From Chloroflexota bacterium (GTDB taxonomy: Bacteria; Chloroflexota; Anaerolineae; Anaerolineales; Anaerolineaceae): a DNA stretch of 64,000 bases. This document shows, piece after piece, positions 9,595 through 18,200 of this stretch. Positions within the stretch are counted from its first letter, which is position 1. Every line of letters starts with the position of its first letter. Under the pieces are notes generated by a model that saw nothing but the letters and a program-made list of their open reading frames with translations, was not told the origin of the DNA and ran no database searches. Made by a program: the position numbers and the translations under genes. Location of the stretch: contig JAKPNN010000002.1 of NCBI GenBank assembly GCA_029548365.1, positions 62,001 to 126,000 on the forward strand. Direction: 5' to 3'.

Positions 9595-11796
9595 ATGTCT
9601 GATTTCCTCACAGAGCTTAACCCGCAACAAAAACAGGCTGTGGCCTCCCCACCGGGTCCAATTCTTGTGCTGGCAGGTCCCGGGTCCGGAAAGACCCGCG
9701 TGCTGACCTACCGCGTGGCTTATCTGATCGCGGCATTAGAAGTGCCTGCCTACCAGATCATGGCTGTTACTTTTACGAATAAGGCTGCCAGGGAAATGGG
9801 CAATCGCATCAGGGGTTTACTGGGGGAGAGGGTCGAGGGCCTCTGGCTGGGCACCTTTCATGCCATATGTGGACGCATCCTGCGGCGTGAGTCCGCTTAC
9901 CTGCCCGTAGATTCCAATTTCGTGATCTTTGATGAGGATGATCAACACGCATTAATCAAGCGCGTCATCAAAGAACACCGGCTCAATGAGAAGGACTTTA
10001 ATCCCCGCCAGGTGCTAACAAAAATCAGCAACGCAAAAAACGACCTCCAGACACCGGAAGAGTTCCCTTTAGAAAATTATCGAGATGAGATCATCCAGTC
10101 ATTTTACAGAGCATACCAGGCTTACCTGGTTGCCAGCAACGCCATGGACTTTGATGATATGCTGCTGTATACCGCGAGTTTGCTGAAGAATCAACCCGAT
10201 GTGCGTCAAAAATATTCCCGGCGATTTAAACACATCCTGGTCGATGAATTCCAGGACACCAACCAGGCACAATACGACCTGCTGTTCCATTTAGGCGCTC
10301 ATCACCACAACCTATTCCTGGTTGGTGATGAAGATCAATCCATCTACCGCTGGCGTGGCGCGGATTATAAGAATGTGGAACGTTTCAGAAGCGATTTTCC
10401 CGACCATGTAGAAATTTTACTGGAACAAAATTACCGTTCAACTCAAACCATTCTGGATTCTGCAACAACGGTGATCAATAAAAATGTGCACCGGACAAAA
10501 AAGGTTCTCTTTACGGAGCGCAGTAAAGGCGAACCGGTAGTCGTCTACGAAGCGCTCGATGATTACGATGAGGCTGCCTACGTGGTGGACATCATCGCTC
10601 GCCAGTTTGAACAGAAAACGGCCGGAGAATCTGATTTTGCCATCATGTACCGCACCAATGCCCAATCTCGATTGCTGGAAGAAGCCTTTCGCCGCGCGAA
10701 TATGAACTATCGCCTGGTGGGTGCGCAGCGTTTTTACGGTCGCCGTGAAGTCAAAGACATGATTGCCTTTCTGCGCTTGATCTACAATCCCAAGGATGAG
10801 GTCAGCCTCAGCCGGGTGATCAACCTCCCGCCGCGCGGCATTGGTGCGGTCACCCTGCAGCGTCTGCAAGAAATTGCCCGCGAGAGCGGCGTCAGCAGCG
10901 GCGAGGTTCTCCTATCCTTATCCCTGCAGCCTGATTCGGAATTTGCACAGGCATTAGGATCGTTCGCAGCCCGGTTGTTGCCTTTCAGCAAGCTGCTGAT
11001 CGGCTGGCGCAGCAGCCTGGACCAGGCATCACTCACAGGACTGTTCGACCAGGTACTGCTGGATACGGATTATGAGGTTTACATCAAAGCCGAGGATGAT
11101 GTGCTTCTGGACCGGTGGGCGAATGTTCTGGAGCTGCGGTCCGTGCTGTTGGAATATGAAGAAGCAGGCCTGGACGTATTTTTAGAAACGATGGCCCTGG
11201 TCGCCGATCAGGACACCCTCCCGGAAACAATTGATGCCCCCACCTTGCTGACTCTGCACTCCGCCAAGGGGCTGGAGTTTCCGCAAGTTTTTATCATCGG
11301 GCTGGATGAACACATCCTGCCTCATAGCCGATCATTGGATGAGAAAGAGGAATTAGCTGAAGAACGGCGCTTAATGTATGTGGGGATGACCCGCGCCAAA
11401 GATCGCCTGTATCTCACCCGCGCACACAGGCGACGCACCCCTTATGGCAATTACGAAACCATGCTGCCTTCCCGATTTTTGATGGACCTGCCGGCAAACC
11501 TCACCCAGGGACGTGTCAGCCGGGTTGATCGCTGGGATGAAAGCGATGACTACCAACAATATCAATGGAATCGAACCTACGGTTCAAGAGCACAGGCAGG
11601 CACACCCAAACCGCCCACAAAGCGCGAACAGCGCTTTTACTCGGAAATGCACGTGCGACACCCGGTTTATGGGGAAGGTATCGTTCGTAACAGCCGCCTG
11701 GAATATGGCGATGAAACCGTGGAGGTCTATTTTGACGGGCTGGGCTTGAAAGCGCTGGTTGCCTCCATGTCCCGGTTGGAGATCATTGAAGAATAA
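9595..11796 (+). CDS. pcrA: UvrD/PcrA-type superfamily 1 DNA helicase
   Basis: The 733-residue product shows the SF1A helicase motifs in order: LNPQQKQAV (Q motif), Walker A GPGSGKT at residues 28-34, motif Ia TFTNKAAREM, motif II DEFQDTN, GDEDQSIYRWRGAD (motif III), motif V LHSAKGLEF and motif VI EERRLMYVGMTRAKD. These are ATP-driven 3'-5' helicases of nucleotide-excision repair, plasmid replication and transcription-replication conflict. A C-terminal Tudor-like region (VRHPVYGEGIV and VEVYFDG) matches PcrA/UvrD1 rather than Rep. Its stop overlaps the next ATG as TAATG. Confidence 0.95.
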   Translation: MSDFLTELNPQQKQAVASPPGPILVLAGPGSGKTRVLTYRVAYLIAALEVPAYQIMAVTFTNKAAREMGNRIRGLLGERVEGLWLGTFHAICGRILRRESAYLPVDSNFVIFDEDDQHALIKRVIKEHRLNEKDFNPRQVLTKISNAKNDLQTPEEFPLENYRDEIIQSFYRAYQAYLVASNAMDFDDMLLYTASLLKNQPDVRQKYSRRFKHILVDEFQDTNQAQYDLLFHLGAHHHNLFLVGDEDQSIYRWRGADYKNVERFRSDFPDHVEILLEQNYRSTQTILDSATTVINKNVHRTKKVLFTERSKGEPVVVYEALDDYDEAAYVVDIIARQFEQKTAGESDFAIMYRTNAQSRLLEEAFRRANMNYRLVGAQRFYGRREVKDMIAFLRLIYNPKDEVSLSRVINLPPRGIGAVTLQRLQEIARESGVSSGEVLLSLSLQPDSEFAQALGSFAARLLPFSKLLIGWRSSLDQASLTGLFDQVLLDTDYEVYIKAEDDVLLDRWANVLELRSVLLEYEEAGLDVFLETMALVADQDTLPETIDAPTLLTLHSAKGLEFPQVFIIGLDEHILPHSRSLDEKEELAEERRLMYVGMTRAKDRLYLTRAHRRRTPYGNYETMLPSRFLMDLPANLTQGRVSRVDRWDESDDYQQYQWNRTYGSRAQAGTPKPPTKREQRFYSEMHVRHPVYGEGIVRNSRLEYGDETVEVYFDGLGLKALVASMSRLEIIEE

Positions 11797-13343
11797 TGCC
11801 CGGGCGTCAGAGCAGACACAAAAAAGCATTTCTGATCTGGGGGGTGGTTCTCTTTCTTGGAACCGGGATGGCTTGTCAGTTGACTTCACCGCGTCCGGCG
11901 TCCTGGGCAGGAACGTCCACTGCTGATGTACGGAACACGGAGATCGCCCTGACTCGGGATGCAATCGCCGGAACAGCCCCGTTTGTCTTTACCCCGACTG
12001 CACCGAGCAACACGCCAGTCGCTACGTCCACTGCCACAATAACATCAACACCCCGGGAAAATGCCCACGGCCCCTGGCTGGTATTCCCAGACCCTGAGGG
12101 CGAAGGCTTGAATGCTTATGATATCAATACCCACAAAATTCATCGCATCAGCTTGCCCGAGCCGATCATCACCACTGACCTCACCCGGGGCCTGGCTCCC
12201 GATGGCAGTAAATTGATCATCCGAGCAGGATTAGCGGAGAACACAGACGAGTTGGCACTTTACCAGATCAACCTGCCCTCATTTGAGGTTAGCAAGCTGA
12301 CTCCATTGCTATCGATCACGGTTCAGCGCAAAATCGTCCACAACCAGGGCGACCGAGCGCTGGAAACCCTGATGACCGTCACACGCTCGGATGGACTGGC
12401 ATGGTCCTCAGACAGCCGCTACCTGGCTTTTTCAGCTGCATTAGATCAAGAGTCCAGCGACCTGTATGTTGCCGATACGCTCAACAACCGCATCGATCGT
12501 GTAAATGGTCTTTATTCTCAAAATGCATCGCCTGTGTGGTCACCGGGCGGGGAGTGGTTGATCTCCCAGGAGTTCGAATACGAGCATCAGCTGGAAACAT
12601 GGCACTCGGTTTTGGTTTCAGGCTTGCGCTTTCCCAGCTATGACAGCCAAAACACCCTCTATCTTCCACCAATCGACAGCTTTGAAGAAGTGATCATTGG
12701 CTGGATTAACCCACACACCTTTTTGAGCTATTCCAACACTGAAAGTGGTCCCAGGTTGCTGCGCCAGGTCAGTGCAGATGAGGTGAAAGAATCTATCATC
12801 TTTGAAAATGCCTTTCAACAAGCAGCTTATGATCCCGGTACTGGCGTAACAGCGTTCAGCATCAGTTTTTCAAACGCGATTGCCCAGGGTCTGTCTGGCG
12901 GCATCTATCGACGAGAACTCGACAGCCCGGTGCAGGTCTTACAGGCTGCAGGCGATTGGACCCATCTCATTTGGGACACAGTCGGAAGGTTTGTGGCCTC
13001 AGGTACACAGGGGGCGTTGTTTTTCACCCCCCAGGGTGAAAGCATTCTCCTGCCAGGTGAGGGCAATGCGCGCCTGGCACCTAATGGGAGCTGGGTTATC
13101 GCCTGGGGTGATGGTGAGAATTCCAGGGCTGGGGCACGCCTGTTTCAATCCCATAGCAGTAACCCACTGCAAACGCTGATCGACCAGCCTGTTGAATCCC
13201 TGACCTGGCAGCCCGATTCAAAAGGGTTTTTTATCGTTTCCGAAGGCTCGCTGTATCATTTTACCTTTCCCGGGTTGAAGCCAGAAGAAATCATAACCGG
13301 GATACCCTTAACGACCGGGTTTGTGTGGACCTGGGTGGAATAA
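11796..13343 (+). CDS. secreted lipoprotein with predicted beta-propeller (WD40/TolB-like) repeats
   Basis: The 515-residue protein has a basic N-terminus, a hydrophobic segment (residues 11-25) and Cys27 in a weak lipobox (TGMAC). A Thr/Ser/Pro-rich linker follows to about residue 90, typical of Chloroflexota exported proteins. The rest shows repeated motifs such as LAPDGSKLI, WSSDSRYLAFS and VWSPGGEWL, which are TolB/WD40-like propeller blades. Function unknown; such proteins usually bind surface ligands or partners. It is translationally coupled to pcrA (TAATG), but no functional link with the helicase is implied. Confidence 0.7.
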   Translation: MPGRQSRHKKAFLIWGVVLFLGTGMACQLTSPRPASWAGTSTADVRNTEIALTRDAIAGTAPFVFTPTAPSNTPVATSTATITSTPRENAHGPWLVFPDPEGEGLNAYDINTHKIHRISLPEPIITTDLTRGLAPDGSKLIIRAGLAENTDELALYQINLPSFEVSKLTPLLSITVQRKIVHNQGDRALETLMTVTRSDGLAWSSDSRYLAFSAALDQESSDLYVADTLNNRIDRVNGLYSQNASPVWSPGGEWLISQEFEYEHQLETWHSVLVSGLRFPSYDSQNTLYLPPIDSFEEVIIGWINPHTFLSYSNTESGPRLLRQVSADEVKESIIFENAFQQAAYDPGTGVTAFSISFSNAIAQGLSGGIYRRELDSPVQVLQAAGDWTHLIWDTVGRFVASGTQGALFFTPQGESILLPGEGNARLAPNGSWVIAWGDGENSRAGARLFQSHSSNPLQTLIDQPVESLTWQPDSKGFFIVSEGSLYHFTFPGLKPEEIITGIPLTTGFVWTWVE

Positions 13344-13389
13344 GCCCTGATCAAGCCGTTGCTTGAAAAAAGACTATAATTAGAACACG

Positions 13390-14274
13390 ATGACCATCAA
13401 CCCTGAACCTCCGCAAAGCATTGCCGTTCTGGCACACCCCAATATTCCCCGAGCACTGGAAGTTGCCGGGGAGGTTGGTTTAACGATTCAAGCCCTAGGT
13501 GGAAACGCTGATGTGGGCTCACTTTATGACGAAGATTTACGGAAGTCCGTCAAAACGGGAGCACATGACCTGGTGATTGCTTTAGGCGGCGACGGTACCA
13601 TTCTGCGCGCCGGCCACCTGTGTGCGCCTGTGGACATCCCCCTGCTGGGCATCAATATCGGCACTTTTGGTTTCCTGGTTGAGCTCAAACGCGATCAATG
13701 GCGCGAATATTTTCCACGATTGTTGTCCGGTGACTTTCGCTATGAAGCGCGCATGATGCTTCGTGCGCGCTGCGTTTGCTGTGGTGAAAAACAGGATCCT
13801 TTTGATGTGATCAACGATGTGGTGGTTGCCCGGGGCCGCTATGTGCGCCCGATCAATGTCGAAGCCCTGCTCAACGGCGAGCACATTGCCAGCTATGTAG
13901 CAGATGGCCTTATTGCAGCCACGCCCACGGGCTCCACAGCCTACTCACTGGCAGCAGGTGGACCGATTTTGCCGCCTGAAATCCGCAACATTCTATTGAT
14001 GCCGGTCGCTCCCCACCTGTCGGTTGACCGGGCGGTTGTCCTCTCGGAGGGCTCGTCGGTGACAATGCGCGTCCTGAGCTCACACGAAGCCGTGGTCAGC
14101 GTCGACGGTCAGCCGCCGGTTCACCTGAGCAGCGGGGATTGCGTTGAAGTCTCTGCCCATGAAAAGTCGCTGTTGATGGTTCGCTTTCAGGACCCGAACT
14201 ACTTTTATCGCAACCTGACCGCGTATATGGAACACAACCCTTTACTCAGTAGTAAATCCAATGTCAGATCATAA
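13390..14274 (+). CDS. nadK: NAD kinase
   Basis: The 294-residue protein has the NAD kinase signature GGDGT at residues 66-70, the DGLIAATPTGSTAYSLAAGG nucleotide loop and a C-terminal VSVDGQ. It phosphorylates NAD to NADP, the only known route to NADP. A TATAAT at 13375-13380 lies nine bases before the ATG with no ribosome site between, suggesting a very short leader. It overlaps the next gene by 14 bases. Confidence 0.95.
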   Translation: MTINPEPPQSIAVLAHPNIPRALEVAGEVGLTIQALGGNADVGSLYDEDLRKSVKTGAHDLVIALGGDGTILRAGHLCAPVDIPLLGINIGTFGFLVELKRDQWREYFPRLLSGDFRYEARMMLRARCVCCGEKQDPFDVINDVVVARGRYVRPINVEALLNGEHIASYVADGLIAATPTGSTAYSLAAGGPILPPEIRNILLMPVAPHLSVDRAVVLSEGSSVTMRVLSSHEAVVSVDGQPPVHLSSGDCVEVSAHEKSLLMVRFQDPNYFYRNLTAYMEHNPLLSSKSNVRS

Positions 14275-14776
14275 TCATATTCACACAGAAGATATCACCC
14301 TGCGCTGCAGTCGCTGCAGCAAGCCAATTACCCCATCTGAAGCCATCCAGACACCTACGGGTTACCGCTGCTCAGATTGCGTCAGACAGCAACAAAAGAC
14401 CTTCGATACCAGCCGCCCCCAGGATTACATCCTGGGCTTCATCATCGCGGCGCTGCTGAGCCTGTTGGGTAGCTGGCTGACCTCATTGATCGGTTTTTTT
14501 ACGGTTCTGTTGGCGCCTGCAGCCGGCGTGGGTATCGCTGAAGCGGTCCGCCTGGTCACGAAAAAGCGGCGCAGCAAAAGACTGTTCCAACTGGTAAGGC
14601 TGGGAATCATCCTGGGCGGGTTGCCAATCCCTGTACTCATCCTGTTTAATTTGCTCATTAGCCTGGGTGCGGGCGCGTTTAGTCTTTTCAGCCTGTTGCC
14701 GCTGGGTTATCAAATCCTTTATCTCGTAATGGCGGTGCCATCAGCATATTATCGCCTTTCTGGAAACCAGCGGTAG
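14261..14776 (+). CDS. zinc-ribbon membrane protein of unknown function
   Basis: The 171-residue protein begins with a zinc ribbon (Cys16, Cys19, Cys37, Cys40) and then carries about three to four hydrophobic segments (about 57-100, 112-135 and 140-162), with a basic KKRRSKR loop between them. The ribbon would face the cytoplasm. It overlaps nadK by 14 bases and sits just before recN, so all three are probably co-transcribed. I do not recognise a characterised family; the plan resembles small conserved Chloroflexota membrane proteins. Confidence 0.7.
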   Translation: MSDHNHIHTEDITLRCSRCSKPITPSEAIQTPTGYRCSDCVRQQQKTFDTSRPQDYILGFIIAALLSLLGSWLTSLIGFFTVLLAPAAGVGIAEAVRLVTKKRRSKRLFQLVRLGIILGGLPIPVLILFNLLISLGAGAFSLFSLLPLGYQILYLVMAVPSAYYRLSGNQR

Positions 14777-14788
14777 TGAGGATCATCA

Positions 14789-16537
14789 ATGTTAACTGAA
14801 TTACAGATTGAAAATTTTGCTATTATCCAGAAACTACACCTGGACTTTTTACCCGGGTTGGTGATCTTCACCGGTGAAACCGGCGCTGGCAAATCAATCA
14901 TCATGGACGCACTGGAAGCGGTGCTGGGCGGTCGCGCTGAAACCACCACCATTCGCACCGGCGCCAAACGTGCCCAGGTCGAGGCCACCTTCCGCCTGGA
15001 CTCTGCCGTTCGTGAGCCGATCCACGCCTTGCTGAAGGCAGAGGAACTGCTCGACGACCCGGATTACATCGTTATGGGGCGAGAGATCCGCCGCGAAGGG
15101 CGCAACACAGCCCGCATCAATGGGCGAACGGTGACAGCAGCACTGCAGCGCTCAGTAGGTGAATACCTGATTGATATTCACGGACAATCGGAGCATTTAT
15201 CCTTGCTGCATGTTCGCAATCACCTGCACCTGCTGGATGGCTTTGCCGATATCGGCGAGTTGCTGGATCAATACCAGGTTGTCTACCGCCAACTGGTTGA
15301 AGTCCGGGCGGAATTACAGCATCTACACGCCCTGGAACAGGATGCTGCCCGCCGAGTGGACATGCTCACCTACCAGATCCAGGAAATCGACGCTGCCCAG
15401 TTGCAGACCGACGAAGAAACCAGCCTGCGCCAGGATCGAACCCGCCTGGCCAATGCAGAAAGCTTGGCCAAACATGCCCAGCAAGCCCTGATCGTTCTGG
15501 AAGAAGGCTCGCCAGAAGTGGGCGGTGTAAACGACTTGCTCGGTGAAGCACTGGACGCCCTGCACAGCCTGGCGCGCATCGATACATCCACAGAGCCGTT
15601 GTATGAGCGCCTGTCTTCCAGTGTGACCGCCCTGCAAGACCTGGCATTGGAGGTGCGCAATTACGCCGAAAACATCGAGTTTAACCCACGCCTGTTAGAC
15701 CAGGTTGAAGAACGCATCGATCTGGTCAACAACCTGAAGCGAAAATATGGCGAGTCGATCGACGCGATCGTAGCATATGCCCTAAAAGCCCGCACTGAAC
15801 TGGAATCGATCACCCATGCCGAGGAGCGGATTTCAGAACTGGAAGATCGCCAGGTCAGCTTGATGACGACCCTGTCAGGATACGGGCAAGCCCTCAGCCA
15901 GCGGCGGTCAGAATCCGCCGGCGGTCTCAGTCGTGGGATTGAGGTTGAACTGCAGGATCTGCAGATGGCACGGGCACGCTTTCAAATTGAGATTACCCAA
16001 CGCCCGGATGAAAACGGCCTGCCGCTGCAGGACGGTCAACGCGTGGCTTTCGACGCCAACGGCATCGACCGGGTGGAGTTCCTGGTTGAAACCAACCCCG
16101 GGGAAGGGTTTAAACCCCTGGTTAAGATTGCCTCAGGCGGCGAGACCTCTCGCTTGATGCTGGCTTTGAAAAACGTGCTGGCGAACGCCGATAAAATCCC
16201 AACGCTGGTATTTGATGAAATTGATCAGGGGATTGGCGGTCGTGTCGGCATGGTTGTCGGCGAAAAACTGTGGAACCTTTCTCGCCAGCACCAGGTGATG
16301 TGCATCACCCACCTGCCGCAACTGGCGGCTTACGGCGAGCAGCACTACCGGGTCGTCAAGGCGCTTCAGGATGGACGCACCCACGTTGAAGTCCAACCCC
16401 TGGCGGACCAGGAGCGGCTGGCAGAACTGGCACAGATGCTCGGCCCAATCAGTGAGGGCACCCTGCAATCCGCTGAGGAAATTCTTGAGATTGTTCATCA
16501 TCAAAAAACCGGGGAAGGGGACAACACATCGAAATAA
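14789..16537 (+). CDS. recN: DNA repair protein RecN
   Basis: The 582-residue SMC-like ATPase starts with LQIENFAIIQKL and Walker A GETGAGKS (residues 29-36). It has two central coiled-coil stretches, and ends with the ABC signature IASGGETSRLMLALKNVL, Walker B LVFDEIDQGIGG and the His-loop VMCITHLPQLAAY. RecN acts early in recombinational double-strand break repair, holding DNA ends together. Length and motif order are typical. It follows the zinc-ribbon gene by 12 bases; no LexA-like box was recognised upstream, so its regulation here is unclear. Confidence 0.95.
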   Translation: MLTELQIENFAIIQKLHLDFLPGLVIFTGETGAGKSIIMDALEAVLGGRAETTTIRTGAKRAQVEATFRLDSAVREPIHALLKAEELLDDPDYIVMGREIRREGRNTARINGRTVTAALQRSVGEYLIDIHGQSEHLSLLHVRNHLHLLDGFADIGELLDQYQVVYRQLVEVRAELQHLHALEQDAARRVDMLTYQIQEIDAAQLQTDEETSLRQDRTRLANAESLAKHAQQALIVLEEGSPEVGGVNDLLGEALDALHSLARIDTSTEPLYERLSSSVTALQDLALEVRNYAENIEFNPRLLDQVEERIDLVNNLKRKYGESIDAIVAYALKARTELESITHAEERISELEDRQVSLMTTLSGYGQALSQRRSESAGGLSRGIEVELQDLQMARARFQIEITQRPDENGLPLQDGQRVAFDANGIDRVEFLVETNPGEGFKPLVKIASGGETSRLMLALKNVLANADKIPTLVFDEIDQGIGGRVGMVVGEKLWNLSRQHQVMCITHLPQLAAYGEQHYRVVKALQDGRTHVEVQPLADQERLAELAQMLGPISEGTLQSAEEILEIVHHQKTGEGDNTSK

Positions 16538-16629
16538 ACTTTCAGCAATCGTTATTTCCGAAATATCGGCTAAAATAGATGTGATAAGAAAAACCAGATC
16601 ATGCACACGCTGCACGGAAAGGAGACCTG

Positions 16630-17892
16630 ATGCCCAGTTATTCTGATATCATGGCGGTGATCCTGGGGGGCGGGCAGGGACAGCGCCTGTATCCCCTCAC
16701 CTTGGAACGTGCCAAGCCTGCTGTGCCGATTGCTGGAAAATATCGGCTGATTGATATCCCCATCAGCAACTGTATTAATTCAAACATCTACCAAATCGCA
16801 GTGCTGACGCAATATAATTCCGTCTCATTGCACCGCCATATCACCAACACCTACATATTTGATAAATTTCACACCGGCTTCGTGCAAATTTGGGCAGCCG
16901 AGCAGACCATGGACCGCAAAGAATGGTACCAGGGCACAGCCGATGCGGTTCGTAAACAAATCTTTGAAATCCGCACCACGCGTGCGAAATACGTGCTGAT
17001 CCTGGCGGGTGACCACCTTTACCGTATGAGTTACTCCAAGATGGCTGATTTTCACTGGGAGAAAAACGCCGAGGTGACGGTGGCTGTGCAGCCCGTCTTC
17101 CGTTCCGAAGCTTCGCGCTTTGGCTTGCTGAAGCTTGATCAGGCCTCTGAAATCGTTGATTTTGCCGAGAAACCCAAAGACCCGCACATCCTGGATAATT
17201 TTGTCACCCGCGATGATCCTGAACAACCCTTCCTGGCGTCCATGGGCATCTACCTGTTCAACCTGGATGTTCTGGTTGACCTGTTAACCATGAAATCCGG
17301 AATTAAGGAGTTTAACGACTTTGGCTATGACATCATCCCCTATTGTGTGAGCAATGAGCCATCCGTCTTTGGCTATGAATTCAGCGGTTACTGGCACGAT
17401 ATTGGAACAATCCGTTCGTTCTACGAGGCCAATCTTGAGTTGACCTTGCCGCGCCCCAGCTTTGATATCCACGATCAATATTCTCCCATTTATACCCGCG
17501 GGCGTTTTCTTCCCGCCACACGGATTTCTAACTGCGTATTGAACGATGTTCTCATTAACGAAGGCTGCATCATCAGCGAAGCAAACATCAATCATTCGGT
17601 GGTCGGCATCCGCAGCATGATCAGATCTGGCACACATATTAAAGATTCGGTACTGATGGGCGCTGATTATTTTGATTACACGGGCGAGATTCCCGTCGGA
17701 ATCGGGAAGAACTGTGTTATTGAAGGTGCCATCATTGATAAAAACGCCCGCATCGGCCAGGATGTGTGTATCAAACCCTTCCCGATCGACACCGATTATG
17801 ACACAGATGCTTATTCGGTCAAAGACGGTATCGTGGTTATTCCCAAAAATACCATTTTGCCGTCGGGGACAAGAATCTGTCCCGAAGCCTGA
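16630..17892 (+). CDS. glgC: glucose-1-phosphate adenylyltransferase
   Basis: The 420-residue protein opens with the nucleotidyltransferase loop GGGQGQRLYPLT and carries the substrate-binding regions of ADP-glucose pyrophosphorylase (YQGTADAVR, DHLYRM, FAEKP, GYWHDIGTI), followed by a C-terminal left-handed beta-helix. It makes ADP-glucose for glycogen synthesis. AAAGGAG at 16618-16624 supports the ATG. No other glycogen genes are adjacent. A strong terminator lies 225 bases downstream. Confidence 0.93.
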   Translation: MPSYSDIMAVILGGGQGQRLYPLTLERAKPAVPIAGKYRLIDIPISNCINSNIYQIAVLTQYNSVSLHRHITNTYIFDKFHTGFVQIWAAEQTMDRKEWYQGTADAVRKQIFEIRTTRAKYVLILAGDHLYRMSYSKMADFHWEKNAEVTVAVQPVFRSEASRFGLLKLDQASEIVDFAEKPKDPHILDNFVTRDDPEQPFLASMGIYLFNLDVLVDLLTMKSGIKEFNDFGYDIIPYCVSNEPSVFGYEFSGYWHDIGTIRSFYEANLELTLPRPSFDIHDQYSPIYTRGRFLPATRISNCVLNDVLINEGCIISEANINHSVVGIRSMIRSGTHIKDSVLMGADYFDYTGEIPVGIGKNCVIEGAIIDKNARIGQDVCIKPFPIDTDYDTDAYSVKDGIVVIPKNTILPSGTRICPEA

Positions 17893-18200
17893 AGCCATTG
17901 ATGATTGATGTTTGCGTCGAAAATTAAGCAGACCATCAACACCGATTTGAGATCGTTGATTATTGGATAGATAAAAAGAACCATTCCATCAACCAAGCTA
18001 AATATTGTGAATTAATGAAAATCTCATTATTGTTATGTATGGGCGTGGTATGCCTTGCCACCCTCGATTTTATGTTTGCGTTTCCTATTCTTTTGTGATG
18101 ATTTATAGGATTTTTCAAAAACCCTGATATTATATCAGGGTTTCTTTTTAATTAGCGAATAAAATGAGTTGCTGTATATTAATGGATTGGAGAAAATTGT
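17893..18200. other. 308-base intergenic region between glgC and the P-type ATPase
   Basis: It holds the terminator at 18117-18150. A 27-codon hydrophobic open frame at 18015-18098 has no convincing ribosome site. A GGAG ahead of 18201 belongs to the ATPase gene. Nothing else was recognised. Confidence 0.5.
18117..18150 (+). terminator. intrinsic terminator downstream of glgC
   Basis: AAACCCTGATAT and ATATCAGGGTTT form a strong A+T-capped stem followed by CTTTTTAATTA. It isolates glgC transcription from the ATPase gene starting at 18201. Confidence 0.85.

Noticed and set aside
18015-18098. 27-codon hydrophobic frame (MKISLLLCMGVVCLATLDF start) before the glgC terminator
   Set aside because: No ribosome site and no homologue that I recognise; a hydrophobic short frame of this size arises easily in AT-rich sequence.
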